Notes: generated by a model not told the origin, from the sequence alone. Positions 1 through 5,815 are shown, counted from the first letter of the stretch. The stretch is DNA of 10,696 nt from an uncultured Eubacteriales bacterium (GCA_902497185.1 CABVEG010000040.1:1-10696); one strand, 5' to 3'. Program-made: numbers and translations.

Positions 1-55
1 ATCTACACCGCTGGAGTTGTTAATTTTTATCAACCACACCAGTTGACAAAGAACC
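1..55 (-). mobile_element. Probable terminal end of an ISL3-type insertion sequence (partial)
   Basis: Read on the minus strand from position 55, the sequence begins GGTTCTTTGTCAACTGG and continues GTGTGGTTG. Terminal inverted repeats of ISL3-family elements commonly begin GGNTCTTT, and the following GTCAACTG...GGTTG resembles ends I recall from Firmicutes members of that family. Only this end is inside the window, so the transposase and the opposite repeat cannot be seen. The adjacent 56-63 (tttaaaaa) is the size and composition expected of the 8-bp AT-rich target duplication of this family. The assignment rests on memory of the repeat and has not been searched. Confidence 0.45.
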
Positions 56-70
56 TTTAAAAAAAACTAA

Positions 71-436
71 TTAATCTAAAATCCCATGAACCTCATACTT
101 ACTTAAAAATGATTTTAGCTTTTCCTTTATTTCCTGACGCTTAATATCCACAACATCATAATTATCAAGAGCCTTTATAAGCATTTCAACTTCTGATAAA
201 TCAAAATCCTTTTTAACCACTGCATATCCCAGTCTTTTTTGATTAACTATATCAAGCCCCATATCTCTCAATAAGTCAATATCATTATAAATACTTTTTC
301 TTTCAGCCTTAATCCCCATATTATTAAGCGCATCAATAATTTCATTCATTGTCATAAAATGTTCTTTGTCGGTGTTTTCAAGTAAAATTTTACGCAGATA
401 AAACACCTTTAGTTTTTGATTAACTGACTTTGCCAT
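71..436 (-). CDS. Short HTH protein, N-terminal part of a WYL-family regulator (WYL domain absent)
   Basis: The 121-residue product starts MAKSVNQKLK. Residues about 5-75 form a winged helix-turn-helix of the HTH_11/DeoR type, with a recognition region around 45-58 (ERKSIYNDIDLLRD) and the wing ending in LGY. Residues 76-115 resemble the linker helices (DFDLSEVEMLIKAL...KLKSFLSKYE) that precede the WYL domain in clostridial regulators of about 300 residues. The protein then diverges and stops after VHGILD, so the ligand-sensing WYL domain is missing. An in-frame ATG 16 codons upstream was rejected because GAGGTGG lies about 8 bases before the ATG at 436, and the upstream stretch overlaps the promoter. 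It is expected to bind DNA if expressed; its target is unknown. It is either a remnant truncated near an insertion sequence or a naturally short regulator. Confidence 0.75.
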   Translation of the reverse strand: MAKSVNQKLKVFYLRKILLENTDKEHFMTMNEIIDALNNMGIKAERKSIYNDIDLLRDMGLDIVNQKRLGYAVVKKDFDLSEVEMLIKALDNYDVVDIKRQEIKEKLKSFLSKYEVHGILD

Positions 437-455
437 AAAATACCACCTCGTATAT

Positions 456-484
456 AATATACAATAAAACAGTCTTTTTGGCAA
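456..484 (-). promoter_or_regulatory. Predicted sigma-A promoter of the HTH gene
   Basis: On the minus strand, TTGCCA (484-479) and TATATT (461-456) are separated by 17 bases, and transcription would begin just ahead of the GAGGTGG ribosome binding site. It lies in the 65-bp gap after aroA. No hairpin terminator follows aroA, so the HTH gene may also receive read-through from the tyrA-aroA operon. Confidence 0.5.
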
Positions 485-501
485 TAATTTTAGTCAAAAA
501 T

Positions 502-1776
502 TTATAAAATATTTAACAATTCATAAAAATTAGGGAAAGAAATGGCTACACAGTCTGCATCGGTTATAGTAGTATCACCATCAGCAACAAGTGCTGCAAT
601 GGCACAGCTCATAGCAACTCTATGGTCAAGGTGTGAATAAACTGTAGCCCCCTTTAGCCTCTGATTTCCTTTTATTATCATACCATCATCAGTTTCTTCA
701 ATTTCAACACCCATTTTGCCAAGTTCCTCACTCATAGTGGCAATTCTGTTGGACTCCTTCACCTTCAATTCCGTAGCGTCCTTTACTATGGTTGTCCCTT
801 CGGCACAAAGTGCAGCAACAGCAAATACAGGAATCTCATCAATCATTCTTGGAATAATACTTCCTTCAAGAGTAGTTGCCTTAAGTTTTGATGTTTTTAC
901 TTCAATATCTCCTACAAGCTCTCCGCCTGACTTTCTTTCGTTTAATATTTCAACATAACCGCCCATAGATTTTAAAGCATCAATAATACCTGTTCTTGTT
1001 GGGTTAATTCCTACATTTTCTATTATAATATGTGAGTTTGGTACAATAAGTCCTGCAACCATAAAAAATGCTGCTGATGAAATATCTCCGGGAACTTCAA
1101 GATCCTTTCCATAAAGCTCCTCAACAGGCGTACTTGTAATAACACCATTATTGTTTTTAATATCAGCACCAAAGTAGTTAAGCATAATTTCCGTATGATC
1201 TCTTGATGCAACAGGTTCATTTATAACCGTTGTGCCCTCTGCAAAAAGACTTGCAAGTAAAATTGATGACTTAACCTGTGCTGATGCTACAGGCATTGTA
1301 TATTCTATAGACTTAAGCTTTTTACCGTGAATGGTAAGTGGTGCATAACCATCATTTGTACTTTCAATATCTGCACCCATTTGACTTAACGGATTGATTA
1401 CTCTCTTCATAGGTCTTTTCTGTATTGAAGCATCACCATTTAATGTTGAGTCAAAGTTCTGTGCAGAAAGAATACCTGATATAAGTCTTATTGTTGTACC
1501 GCTGTTACCTACGTCAAGAATTTCGTCAGGTGCAGAAAGCCCCTTTAAGCCTTTACCGTGTACAATAACCTTATCTTCTGTTACATCAATATTTATACCA
1601 AGCTTTTTAAAACAGGAAATTGTTGACATACAGTCATCGCCTCTTAAAAAGCCTGTAATAACTGTGTCGCCCTTTGCAAGAGAGCCAAACATAACTGCTC
1701 TGTGAGAAATTGACTTATCTCCCGGTATTTTTATATTGCCTTTAAGTCCTGTTTTTGAACTGATTACCTTATCCAT
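502..1776 (-). CDS. aroA: 3-phosphoshikimate 1-carboxyvinyltransferase (EPSP synthase), class II type
   Basis: This cytoplasmic enzyme transfers the enolpyruvyl group of PEP to shikimate-3-phosphate, the sixth step of the shikimate pathway. The 424 residues match the family length and give the two-domain inside-out barrel. Visible motifs are PGDKSISHR (18-26, with Lys21 and Arg26), GNSGTTIR (90-97), SAQVK (165-169), RDHTE (192-196), PGDISSAAFF (229-238), NPTR (258-261), DEIPVFA (313-319), KESNRI (340-345) and DHRVAMS (384-390). GDKS, SAQVK, RDHTE and NPTR are the motif set used to define class II EPSP synthases. The start is the ATG at 1776, 6 bases after AAGGAG. That site lies inside the end of tyrA, only 3 bp upstream, so the two genes are an operon and probably translationally coupled. 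All catalytic motifs are intact. Confidence 0.97.
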   Translation of the reverse strand: MDKVISSKTGLKGNIKIPGDKSISHRAVMFGSLAKGDTVITGFLRGDDCMSTISCFKKLGINIDVTEDKVIVHGKGLKGLSAPDEILDVGNSGTTIRLISGILSAQNFDSTLNGDASIQKRPMKRVINPLSQMGADIESTNDGYAPLTIHGKKLKSIEYTMPVASAQVKSSILLASLFAEGTTVINEPVASRDHTEIMLNYFGADIKNNNGVITSTPVEELYGKDLEVPGDISSAAFFMVAGLIVPNSHIIIENVGINPTRTGIIDALKSMGGYVEILNERKSGGELVGDIEVKTSKLKATTLEGSIIPRMIDEIPVFAVAALCAEGTTIVKDATELKVKESNRIATMSEELGKMGVEIEETDDGMIIKGNQRLKGATVYSHLDHRVAMSCAIAALVADGDTTITDADCVAISFPNFYELLNIL

Positions 1777-1779
1777 TGT

Positions 1780-2865
1780 TTACTCCTTATTTAAAACTGT
1801 GTAATTTCTTAATTTAAGTATTTCTACTGCCTTATCTCTTTGGCTTGGCTCGCTGAATACTATCTGCAATGCACCATCAGAATATTCCCTGTTATTTATA
1901 ACACCTATATTCTTAATATTAATCCCATTAATACTTAAGAGAGTAGATATTATTGAAATAGCACCCGGCTCATCAATAATATCAATAAATATTTCATACT
2001 GATTATCCCTTGTAATAGGCGCTCTATGAGCAAAGGTATCTCTGTATTTCTTAGCATCGTCAAAGAAGTCATACAAATTTTTATTATCTTTAAGCTCCTT
2101 TTCAATACACTCAATATTCTCTCTGAATTTTTGAAGAATACTTATAATTTTATCTCTGTTGTCATTGCATATACTGCTCCACACCTCAGGTGATGAACTG
2201 GCAATTCTGGTAATGTCCTTAAATCCGCCTGCTGCCAAAGAATGCATATAACGTTTTTCATCATCAAGAGCCTTAACGGTAGTTACCAGAGCAGATGCTA
2301 TAATATGAGGCACATGGCTTATGGCTGCAACGGTATAGTCATGACGATCAGGGTCAAGAACAAGAGGTACTGCACCTATAAGCTTAACAATTTCCACCAT
2401 ATCATTTATCATTTTATCTGTTACATTGCTGTTTGGTGTAAGCAAATAAAAAGCATTCTCAAAAAGATGAGACTTTGCAGACTTATAACCTGTCTTTTCA
2501 GAGCCTGCCATAGGATGACCGCCTATAAAGTTAATATCCTTAAACTTAAGCATTTCTTCGTATATTACCTTTTTTGTACTTCCTACATCTGTTATAACAC
2601 AGTCCTTTTTTATGTAGGGCAAAAGTTTTTCAACATATTGAGGAATTTTATCCACGGAAGTACATACAAACACAATATCACAATCCTCAAATATTGACAT
2701 ATCAGTCAAAGAATAGCTGTCAATAACACCTTCCGCCTTAGCATCAATTAAGGATTGCTCACTTCTGTTCATAGCCGTAATTATTAAATCCTTTTTTCTG
2801 GCTTTAAGGCATTTTGCCAGTGAACCGCCTATAAGCCCCAGACCTATTATACCTATTTTGTTCAT
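1780..2865 (-). CDS. tyrA: Prephenate dehydrogenase with C-terminal ACT domain
   Basis: This enzyme oxidatively decarboxylates prephenate to 4-hydroxyphenylpyruvate with NAD(P)+, the committed step to tyrosine, in the cytoplasm. The N-terminal Rossmann fold opens with IGIIGLGLIGG (Gly8-x-Gly10-x-x-Gly13). GGHPMAGSE (115-123, His117) and SHVPH (183-187) are prephenate dehydrogenase signatures, followed by the helical dimerisation domain with GGFKDITRIA. Residues about 290-355 (IFIDIIDEPGAISII...) are an ACT domain, which usually mediates feedback inhibition, here presumably by tyrosine. The start is the ATG at 2865, with AAGAGGTG about 6 bases upstream. A longer frame opening at 2925 was rejected because its first codons are the -35 and -10 boxes of the promoter. 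The protein is 361 residues, normal for the Bacillus-type enzyme. The gene is first in an operon with aroA, which couples chorismate supply to tyrosine synthesis. Confidence 0.95.
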   Translation of the reverse strand: MNKIGIIGLGLIGGSLAKCLKARKKDLIITAMNRSEQSLIDAKAEGVIDSYSLTDMSIFEDCDIVFVCTSVDKIPQYVEKLLPYIKKDCVITDVGSTKKVIYEEMLKFKDINFIGGHPMAGSEKTGYKSAKSHLFENAFYLLTPNSNVTDKMINDMVEIVKLIGAVPLVLDPDRHDYTVAAISHVPHIIASALVTTVKALDDEKRYMHSLAAGGFKDITRIASSSPEVWSSICNDNRDKIISILQKFRENIECIEKELKDNKNLYDFFDDAKKYRDTFAHRAPITRDNQYEIFIDIIDEPGAISIISTLLSINGINIKNIGVINNREYSDGALQIVFSEPSQRDKAVEILKLRNYTVLNKE

Positions 2866-2896
2866 ATCTGCACCTCTTAAAAATAATACTCTTTTA

Positions 2897-2925
2897 ATTT
2901 TATCATTTATAAAGAAATAGGTCAA
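2897..2925 (-). promoter_or_regulatory. Sigma-A promoter of the tyrA-aroA operon
   Basis: On the minus strand, TTGACC (2925-2920), a 17-base spacer and TAAAAT (2902-2897) are present. A TG one base ahead of the -10 box makes an extended -10 element. Transcription would start near 2890, giving a leader of about 25 nt. That is too short for a T-box or an attenuator. Confidence 0.75.
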
Positions 2926-2946
2926 GAGGCTGATAAAAATAAAATA

Positions 2947-2977
2947 GAGATAGATTTTACAATATAAAATCTATCTC
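2947..2977 (-). terminator. Hairpin terminator after carD
   Basis: A perfect 13-bp inverted repeat (gagatagatttta / taaaatctatctc) encloses the 5-base loop caata, 14 bp past the carD stop. On the minus strand it is followed by the T-rich run TATTTTATTTTTATC. The stem is AT-rich, so termination may be incomplete. It separates carD from the tyrA promoter immediately downstream. Confidence 0.65.
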
Positions 2978-2991
2978 AGTAATACGGATCA

Positions 2992-3471
2992 CTAAATTGA
3001 AATAGCAATGCCATGCATTAAAAGCTCCTCTGCATCACGTTTATCTACATCCTTAGACAGTATAATTTCACTTAAAATAATCTGTCTTGCAGTACCCATA
3101 AGCTTTTTTTCTATATTTGAAAGGCTTTTATTTTTCTCCCTTACAAAAAGAGTTTTGAATACCTGCATAACCTTTAACAAATCCCCTGTTTTAAGTTTAG
3201 CCATATTTTCCTGATACCTTAAATTCCAGTTATCAGACATTTCAATTATGTCAGCATTCTCAACAATGTGCATAACATCATCAGGGGGTACAATATTTCT
3301 TAAGCCGCATTTTTCTGCTTTTTCAACAGACACCATAATTTTAAGATTATTCACCGGAATTTTTAAAACATAATAGGTAATAACCTTACCGTCAATATCT
3401 CTGTCCTCGATATTTTCAATAATACCTGCTCCATACATAGGATACACAACTCTGTCACCAACGCTATACAC
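2992..3471 (-). CDS. CarD-family (CdnL/TRCF-interaction type) transcriptional regulator
   Basis: CarD/CdnL proteins bind the RNA polymerase beta subunit and stabilise open promoter complexes, often at rRNA and housekeeping promoters. The predicted product has 159 residues, the usual size. Residues 1-55 form the Tudor-like RNA polymerase interaction domain (YSVGDRVVYPMYGAGIIE, then YYVLKIPVNNLKIMVSV). The rest is the helical DNA-contacting domain with the conserved Trp (Trp82) and Arg85 in DNWNLRYQEN. I choose the GTG at 3471 because AGGAGG (3484-3479) sits 7 bases before it and the protein then begins directly at the domain. ATG codons at 3522 and 3489 lack upstream ribosome binding sites, and the second lies just upstream of the Shine-Dalgarno sequence. 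It stands alone between trpD and tyrA with its own promoter and terminator. The target genes are not evident here. Confidence 0.9.
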   Translation of the reverse strand: MYSVGDRVVYPMYGAGIIENIEDRDIDGKVITYYVLKIPVNNLKIMVSVEKAEKCGLRNIVPPDDVMHIVENADIIEMSDNWNLRYQENMAKLKTGDLLKVMQVFKTLFVREKNKSLSNIEKKLMGTARQIILSEIILSKDVDKRDAEELLMHGIAISI

Positions 3472-3535
3472 AAATAAGCCTCCTCTCATAATAATAAAAT
3501 CTTTAAAATTATAAATTTCCACTTAATATAATAAT

Positions 3536-3564
3536 ATCATATAAATTTCAAATTTTAAAGACAA
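3536..3564 (-). promoter_or_regulatory. Predicted carD promoter
   Basis: On the minus strand, TTGTCT (3564-3559), a 17-base spacer and TATGAT (3541-3536) are present, giving a leader of about 60 nt to the GTG start. The surrounding 150 bp is very AT-rich, so chance matches are likely and other placements are possible. Confidence 0.4.
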
Positions 3565-3620
3565 TTTATTCACAATATATTTTTTACTTTTTTTAGCAAA
3601 ATATACAAATGAGGCTTAAT

Positions 3621-3640
3621 TTTTGTTAAAATTAACAAAA
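3621..3640. repeat. Perfect 20-bp palindrome in the trpD-carD gap
   Basis: TTTTGTTAA and TTAACAAAA flank two adenines, 29 bp past the trpD stop and upstream of the predicted carD promoter. A hairpin with a 2-base loop and almost no GC would be a poor terminator. The dyad is more like a protein-binding site, but no regulator can be assigned with confidence. Confidence 0.35.
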
Positions 3641-3669
3641 TAATCCTTTTAAATTAATGGTTTAAATTT

Positions 3670-4686
3670 TCAATTTTTACTGAAAACTATTAATTTTTCC
3701 AAAACTCTTGCTGCCGCACCGCTGTCAATAGATTCCTCTGCCTTTTTAATTCCTTCAGCCATTGTATCTGCAATGCCTGCCACGTAAATAGCTGCACCTG
3801 CATTAAGCAGCACAATATCTCTCTTAGGTCCTTTAACACCTGATAAAATATCCTTTGTAATCTTAGCATTTTCCTCACAGGTGCCTCCTGCAATATCTTT
3901 CACATCAGCATAATCAATGCCAAAATCTGTTGGCTTAATCTCATATGTACCAACCTGACCGTTCTTAATTTCTGAAATACGTGTTTTTCCTACATTTGTT
4001 ATCTCATCCATAGAGCCGTTACCGCAAACAACTGCAGCCCTCTCAACTCCCATAGCCGCCATAGCCTTTGCAAGAGGTTCAGTAAGATTATCACTATACA
4101 CACCAATTAATGCACCCTTTGCATTACTTGGATTAGATACAGGACCTAAGATATTGAAAATAGTTCTAATACCCATATCCTTTCTTGCCTGACCTACATT
4201 CTTCATGGCCTTATTAAAAATCTGTGCAAACATAAAGCCCATACCGACCTCTTCAATACACTTTTCAACCTTATCAGCCTCAAGCATAATGTTAATACCA
4301 AGAGCCTCCAAAACGTCAGCTGCACCACTTCTTGATGATATGGCTCTGTTGCCGTGTTTTGCTATAGGCACACCTGCCCCTGCTGCAACAAATGCTGCTG
4401 TTGTTGAAATATTAAATGTATTTGCGCCATCACCGCCTGTACCTACAAGGTCAATATAGTTAATATCCGTCTTTGGTTTAACATGTTCAGCAAGCTCCTG
4501 CATAACTGTTGCACAGCCTACAATTTCATCAATAGTTTCACCCTTAATTCTTAAGGCTGTAAGAAAACTGCCAATCTGTGCCTGAGTAGCCTCGCCGCCA
4601 AGCATAATTCTCATTACATCCTTAGCTTCATCAAGAGTTAAATTTTTTCCATCTACGACCTTGCTTATTGCTTCCTTCATATTCAT
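3670..4686 (-). CDS. trpD: Anthranilate phosphoribosyltransferase
   Basis: This enzyme transfers the phosphoribosyl group of PRPP to anthranilate, the second step of tryptophan biosynthesis after chorismate. The 338 residues match the family. An N-terminal helical domain (GEATQAQIGSFLTALRIKGET) is followed by the PRPP-binding GTGGDG (about 82-87), FNISTTAAF, KHGNRAISSRSGAADVLEALG, RKDMGIRTIFNILGPVSNP and the metal-binding acidic pair in GSMDEIT. All key motifs are intact. GGAGGG lies 9 bases before the ATG at 4686. A second ATG two codons later is less well spaced. No trpE, trpG, trpC, trpF, trpB or trpA gene is adjacent, so this copy sits outside any trp operon visible here. It could be the sole trpD or an extra copy; the sequence cannot tell. 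Confidence 0.93.
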   Translation of the reverse strand: MNMKEAISKVVDGKNLTLDEAKDVMRIMLGGEATQAQIGSFLTALRIKGETIDEIVGCATVMQELAEHVKPKTDINYIDLVGTGGDGANTFNISTTAAFVAAGAGVPIAKHGNRAISSRSGAADVLEALGINIMLEADKVEKCIEEVGMGFMFAQIFNKAMKNVGQARKDMGIRTIFNILGPVSNPSNAKGALIGVYSDNLTEPLAKAMAAMGVERAAVVCGNGSMDEITNVGKTRISEIKNGQVGTYEIKPTDFGIDYADVKDIAGGTCEENAKITKDILSGVKGPKRDIVLLNAGAAIYVAGIADTMAEGIKKAEESIDSGAAARVLEKLIVFSKN

Positions 4687-4719
4687 AATATATATCCCTC
4701 CATTGATTTAAGACTTTAA

Positions 4720-4748
4720 TTGACTAAATAATACCACACTTTTTTAAT
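4720..4748 (+). promoter_or_regulatory. Possible promoter of the ssb-like gene, overlapping the trpD promoter
   Basis: On the plus strand, TTGACT (4720-4725) and TTTAAT (4743-4748) are 17 bases apart. The match overlaps the -10 box and spacer of the trpD promoter, so the two polymerases could not occupy the region together. The -10 box is imperfect and the region is AT-rich, so this is tentative. Confidence 0.3.
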
Positions 4749-4756
4749 AAGTTCAA
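4728..4756 (-). promoter_or_regulatory. Sigma-A promoter of trpD
   Basis: On the minus strand, TTGAAC (4756-4751), a 17-base spacer and TATTAT (4733-4728) are present, with TGG just before the -10 box. Transcription would start near 4721, giving a leader of about 35 nt. That is too short for a leader peptide, T-box or trp attenuator, so control would have to act at the promoter or on the enzyme. Confidence 0.7.
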
Positions 4757-4758
4757 TA

Positions 4759-4793
4759 TTTTTATTCTAAAACTGCAATTTTCAGAATAAAAA
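4759..4793. repeat. Imperfect 35-bp palindrome in the trpD / ssb-like divergent region
   Basis: The arms tttttattct (4759-4768) and agaataaaaa (4784-4793) are perfectly complementary. A shorter inner pairing, aaaa with tttt around ctgcaa, is also possible. It lies immediately upstream of the trpD -35 box and would fall at the 5' end of the ssb-like transcript if the predicted plus-strand promoter is real. It may be an operator or an mRNA 5' stem-loop. Confidence 0.35.
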
Positions 4794-4830
4794 TAATTAT
4801 AAACAAGTGAAAATAGAAAGGGAGATAAAA

Positions 4831-5466
4831 ATGGAAAGCAATAATTCTCAAAACAACTACATAATTTTAAGCGGTCAGATTTCATCTGATTTTACTTACA
4901 GCCATCAGGTATACGGAGAGGCATTTTACAGCTTTACACTTTCCTCAAAACGATTAAGTGATGTATTTGATACTTTGCCCGTCACAATATCAGAACGCCT
5001 GTTAACAGACATAGAAGCAAGAAGAGGGCAATTTGTCACCGTCACAGGACAACTACGCTCCTACAACAGCTATTCCGATGGCAAGACCCACTTAATACTT
5101 ACTGTATTTGCTAAGGACATTTCAATAAATGATGAAAAAGCAAAGGATATTAACAACATTCAACTAAATGGCTTTATATGTAAGCCTCCCATATACAGAA
5201 CAACCCCCTTCGGCAGAGAAATATCCGATATTCTTCTTGCTGTAAACAGAGCCTATAATAAGTCTGACTACATCCCTATTATTTGTTGGGGCAGAAATGC
5301 AAAGTTTTCATCAAATCTTGAAGTTGGCACAAATATTATTATTACCGGAAGAATGCAATCACGCAGTTACCAAAAAAAAATATCAGACAATGAAGTTATA
5401 GAACGAACCGCCTATGAGGTTTCAGTATCAAAAATCGAATTAATGAGCAATAATATTGACAAATAA
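4831..5466 (+). CDS. Tandem OB-fold single-stranded DNA-binding (SSB-like) protein
   Basis: The 211-residue product carries two SSB-like OB folds. Residues about 8-98 (YIILSGQISSDFTYSHQVYG ... GQLRSYNSYSD ... LTVFAKDI) form a divergent first fold. Residues about 108-204 (IQLNGFICKPPIYRTTPFGR, ILLAVNRAYN, YIPIICWGRNAKF, ITGRMQSRSY) follow the canonical bacterial SSB pattern closely. The ATG at 4831 is used because AAAGGGAG lies 6 bases upstream; a GTG at 4807 has no such site. The acidic C-terminal tip that recruits partners to replicative SSB is absent, and the protein ends SVSKIELMSNNIDK. It is therefore unlikely to be the main replicative SSB and is probably an accessory single-strand binding protein. 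Similar two-domain proteins are, from memory, common in Lachnospiraceae. Its exact role is unknown. Confidence 0.8.
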   Translation: MESNNSQNNYIILSGQISSDFTYSHQVYGEAFYSFTLSSKRLSDVFDTLPVTISERLLTDIEARRGQFVTVTGQLRSYNSYSDGKTHLILTVFAKDISINDEKAKDINNIQLNGFICKPPIYRTTPFGREISDILLAVNRAYNKSDYIPIICWGRNAKFSSNLEVGTNIIITGRMQSRSYQKKISDNEVIERTAYEVSVSKIELMSNNIDK

Positions 5467-5484
5467 TAAAAAATAGGTTATTAT
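5456..5484 (+). promoter_or_regulatory. Near-consensus sigma-A promoter of the DUF6465-like gene
   Basis: TTGACA (5456-5461) and TATTAT (5479-5484) are separated by exactly 17 bases. The -35 box overlaps the last codons of the ssb-like gene. Transcription would start near 5491, about 40 nt before the ATG. This is the strongest promoter match in the window and suggests high, independent expression of the small downstream gene. Confidence 0.75.
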
Positions 5485-5532
5485 TAGTTATGACGTTATG
5501 TTTTTTTGTACTGAATTAAAGGAGGAATACAT

Positions 5533-5736
5533 ATGAAAAGTGAATTATATGTTCAGTTTAAAGGAAACAGTGTTGATACAAAAACATTAGTTGAAATGGC
5601 AAAGGAAATTTGGAAGTCAGACGGAAACAAGGTTAAGGATTTAGCTACTATTGAGCTTTACTACAAGCCTGAAGAAGGCAGATGCTATTACGTATTCAAT
5701 GGCGAAGGTTCAGACGATAGCTTTTTTGAAATTTAA
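5533..5736 (+). CDS. Small DUF6465-like protein of unknown function
   Basis: The product is a soluble acidic protein of 67 residues with no signal peptide or membrane segment. It begins ELYVQFKG, has a helical stretch about 16-30 (TKTLVEMAKEIWKSD), then IELYYKPEEGRCYYVFNGEG and an acidic end. The pattern ELYVQF...A..I/Y...G.KV.D....LYYKPEEG..YYV.NG matches the small DUF6465 family that I recall from Lachnospiraceae, whose function is not established. The ATG at 5533 follows an ideal AAAGGAGG at a spacing of 7 bases. A near-consensus promoter precedes the gene and a strong hairpin follows it, so it is a self-contained, probably well-expressed transcription unit. The context gives no functional clue. 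Confidence 0.8.
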   Translation: MKSELYVQFKGNSVDTKTLVEMAKEIWKSDGNKVKDLATIELYYKPEEGRCYYVFNGEGSDDSFFEI

Positions 5737-5756
5737 TCTTAGGTATTATTAATTAA

Positions 5757-5802
5757 GGGGCTGTTGCAAATTAGTTTTTTTAGACTAATTTGCGACAGCC
5801 CC
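5757..5802. terminator. Strong, probably bidirectional terminator
   Basis: A 19-bp stem (ggggctgttgcaaattagt / actaatttgcgacagcccc) with a single T-G wobble encloses an 8-base loop, and CCTTTT follows on the plus strand. It lies between the convergent DUF6465-like and MATE genes and ends 13 bp from the MATE stop. The plus-strand tail is the better T-run; on the minus strand the tail is CTTAATTAATAAT. The GGGGCTGT(T/C)GCAAA sequence may also belong to a dispersed palindrome. Confidence 0.8.
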
Positions 5803-5815
5803 CTTTTCTCTATAG

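Noticed and set aside
1394..1705. Open frame of 103 codons on the plus strand within aroA
   Set aside because: It is antisense to conserved aroA motifs, with no upstream ribosome binding site or recognisable domain.
2242..2697. Open frame of 151 codons on the plus strand within tyrA
   Set aside because: It is antisense to a fully motif-supported tyrA. It has no ribosome binding site and an unusual His/Cys/Tyr-rich composition typical of a shadow frame.
3621..3640. Rex (redox) operator
   Set aside because: The half-sites match but the spacing is two bases rather than the four of the clostridial Rex consensus, so the half-sites would lie on the wrong helical faces.
3621..3640. Intrinsic terminator for trpD
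   Set aside because: The stem is almost entirely A-T, the loop would be only two bases and no T-run follows, so stable termination is unlikely.
4687..4721. T-box or tryptophan attenuator ahead of trpD
   Set aside because: The promoter lies about 35-70 bp upstream of the start, leaving a leader too short for such structures, and no T-box motif is present.
4807..4830. GTG at 4807 as the start of the ssb-like gene
   Set aside because: It has no Shine-Dalgarno sequence, whereas AAAGGGAG is correctly placed for the ATG at 4831.
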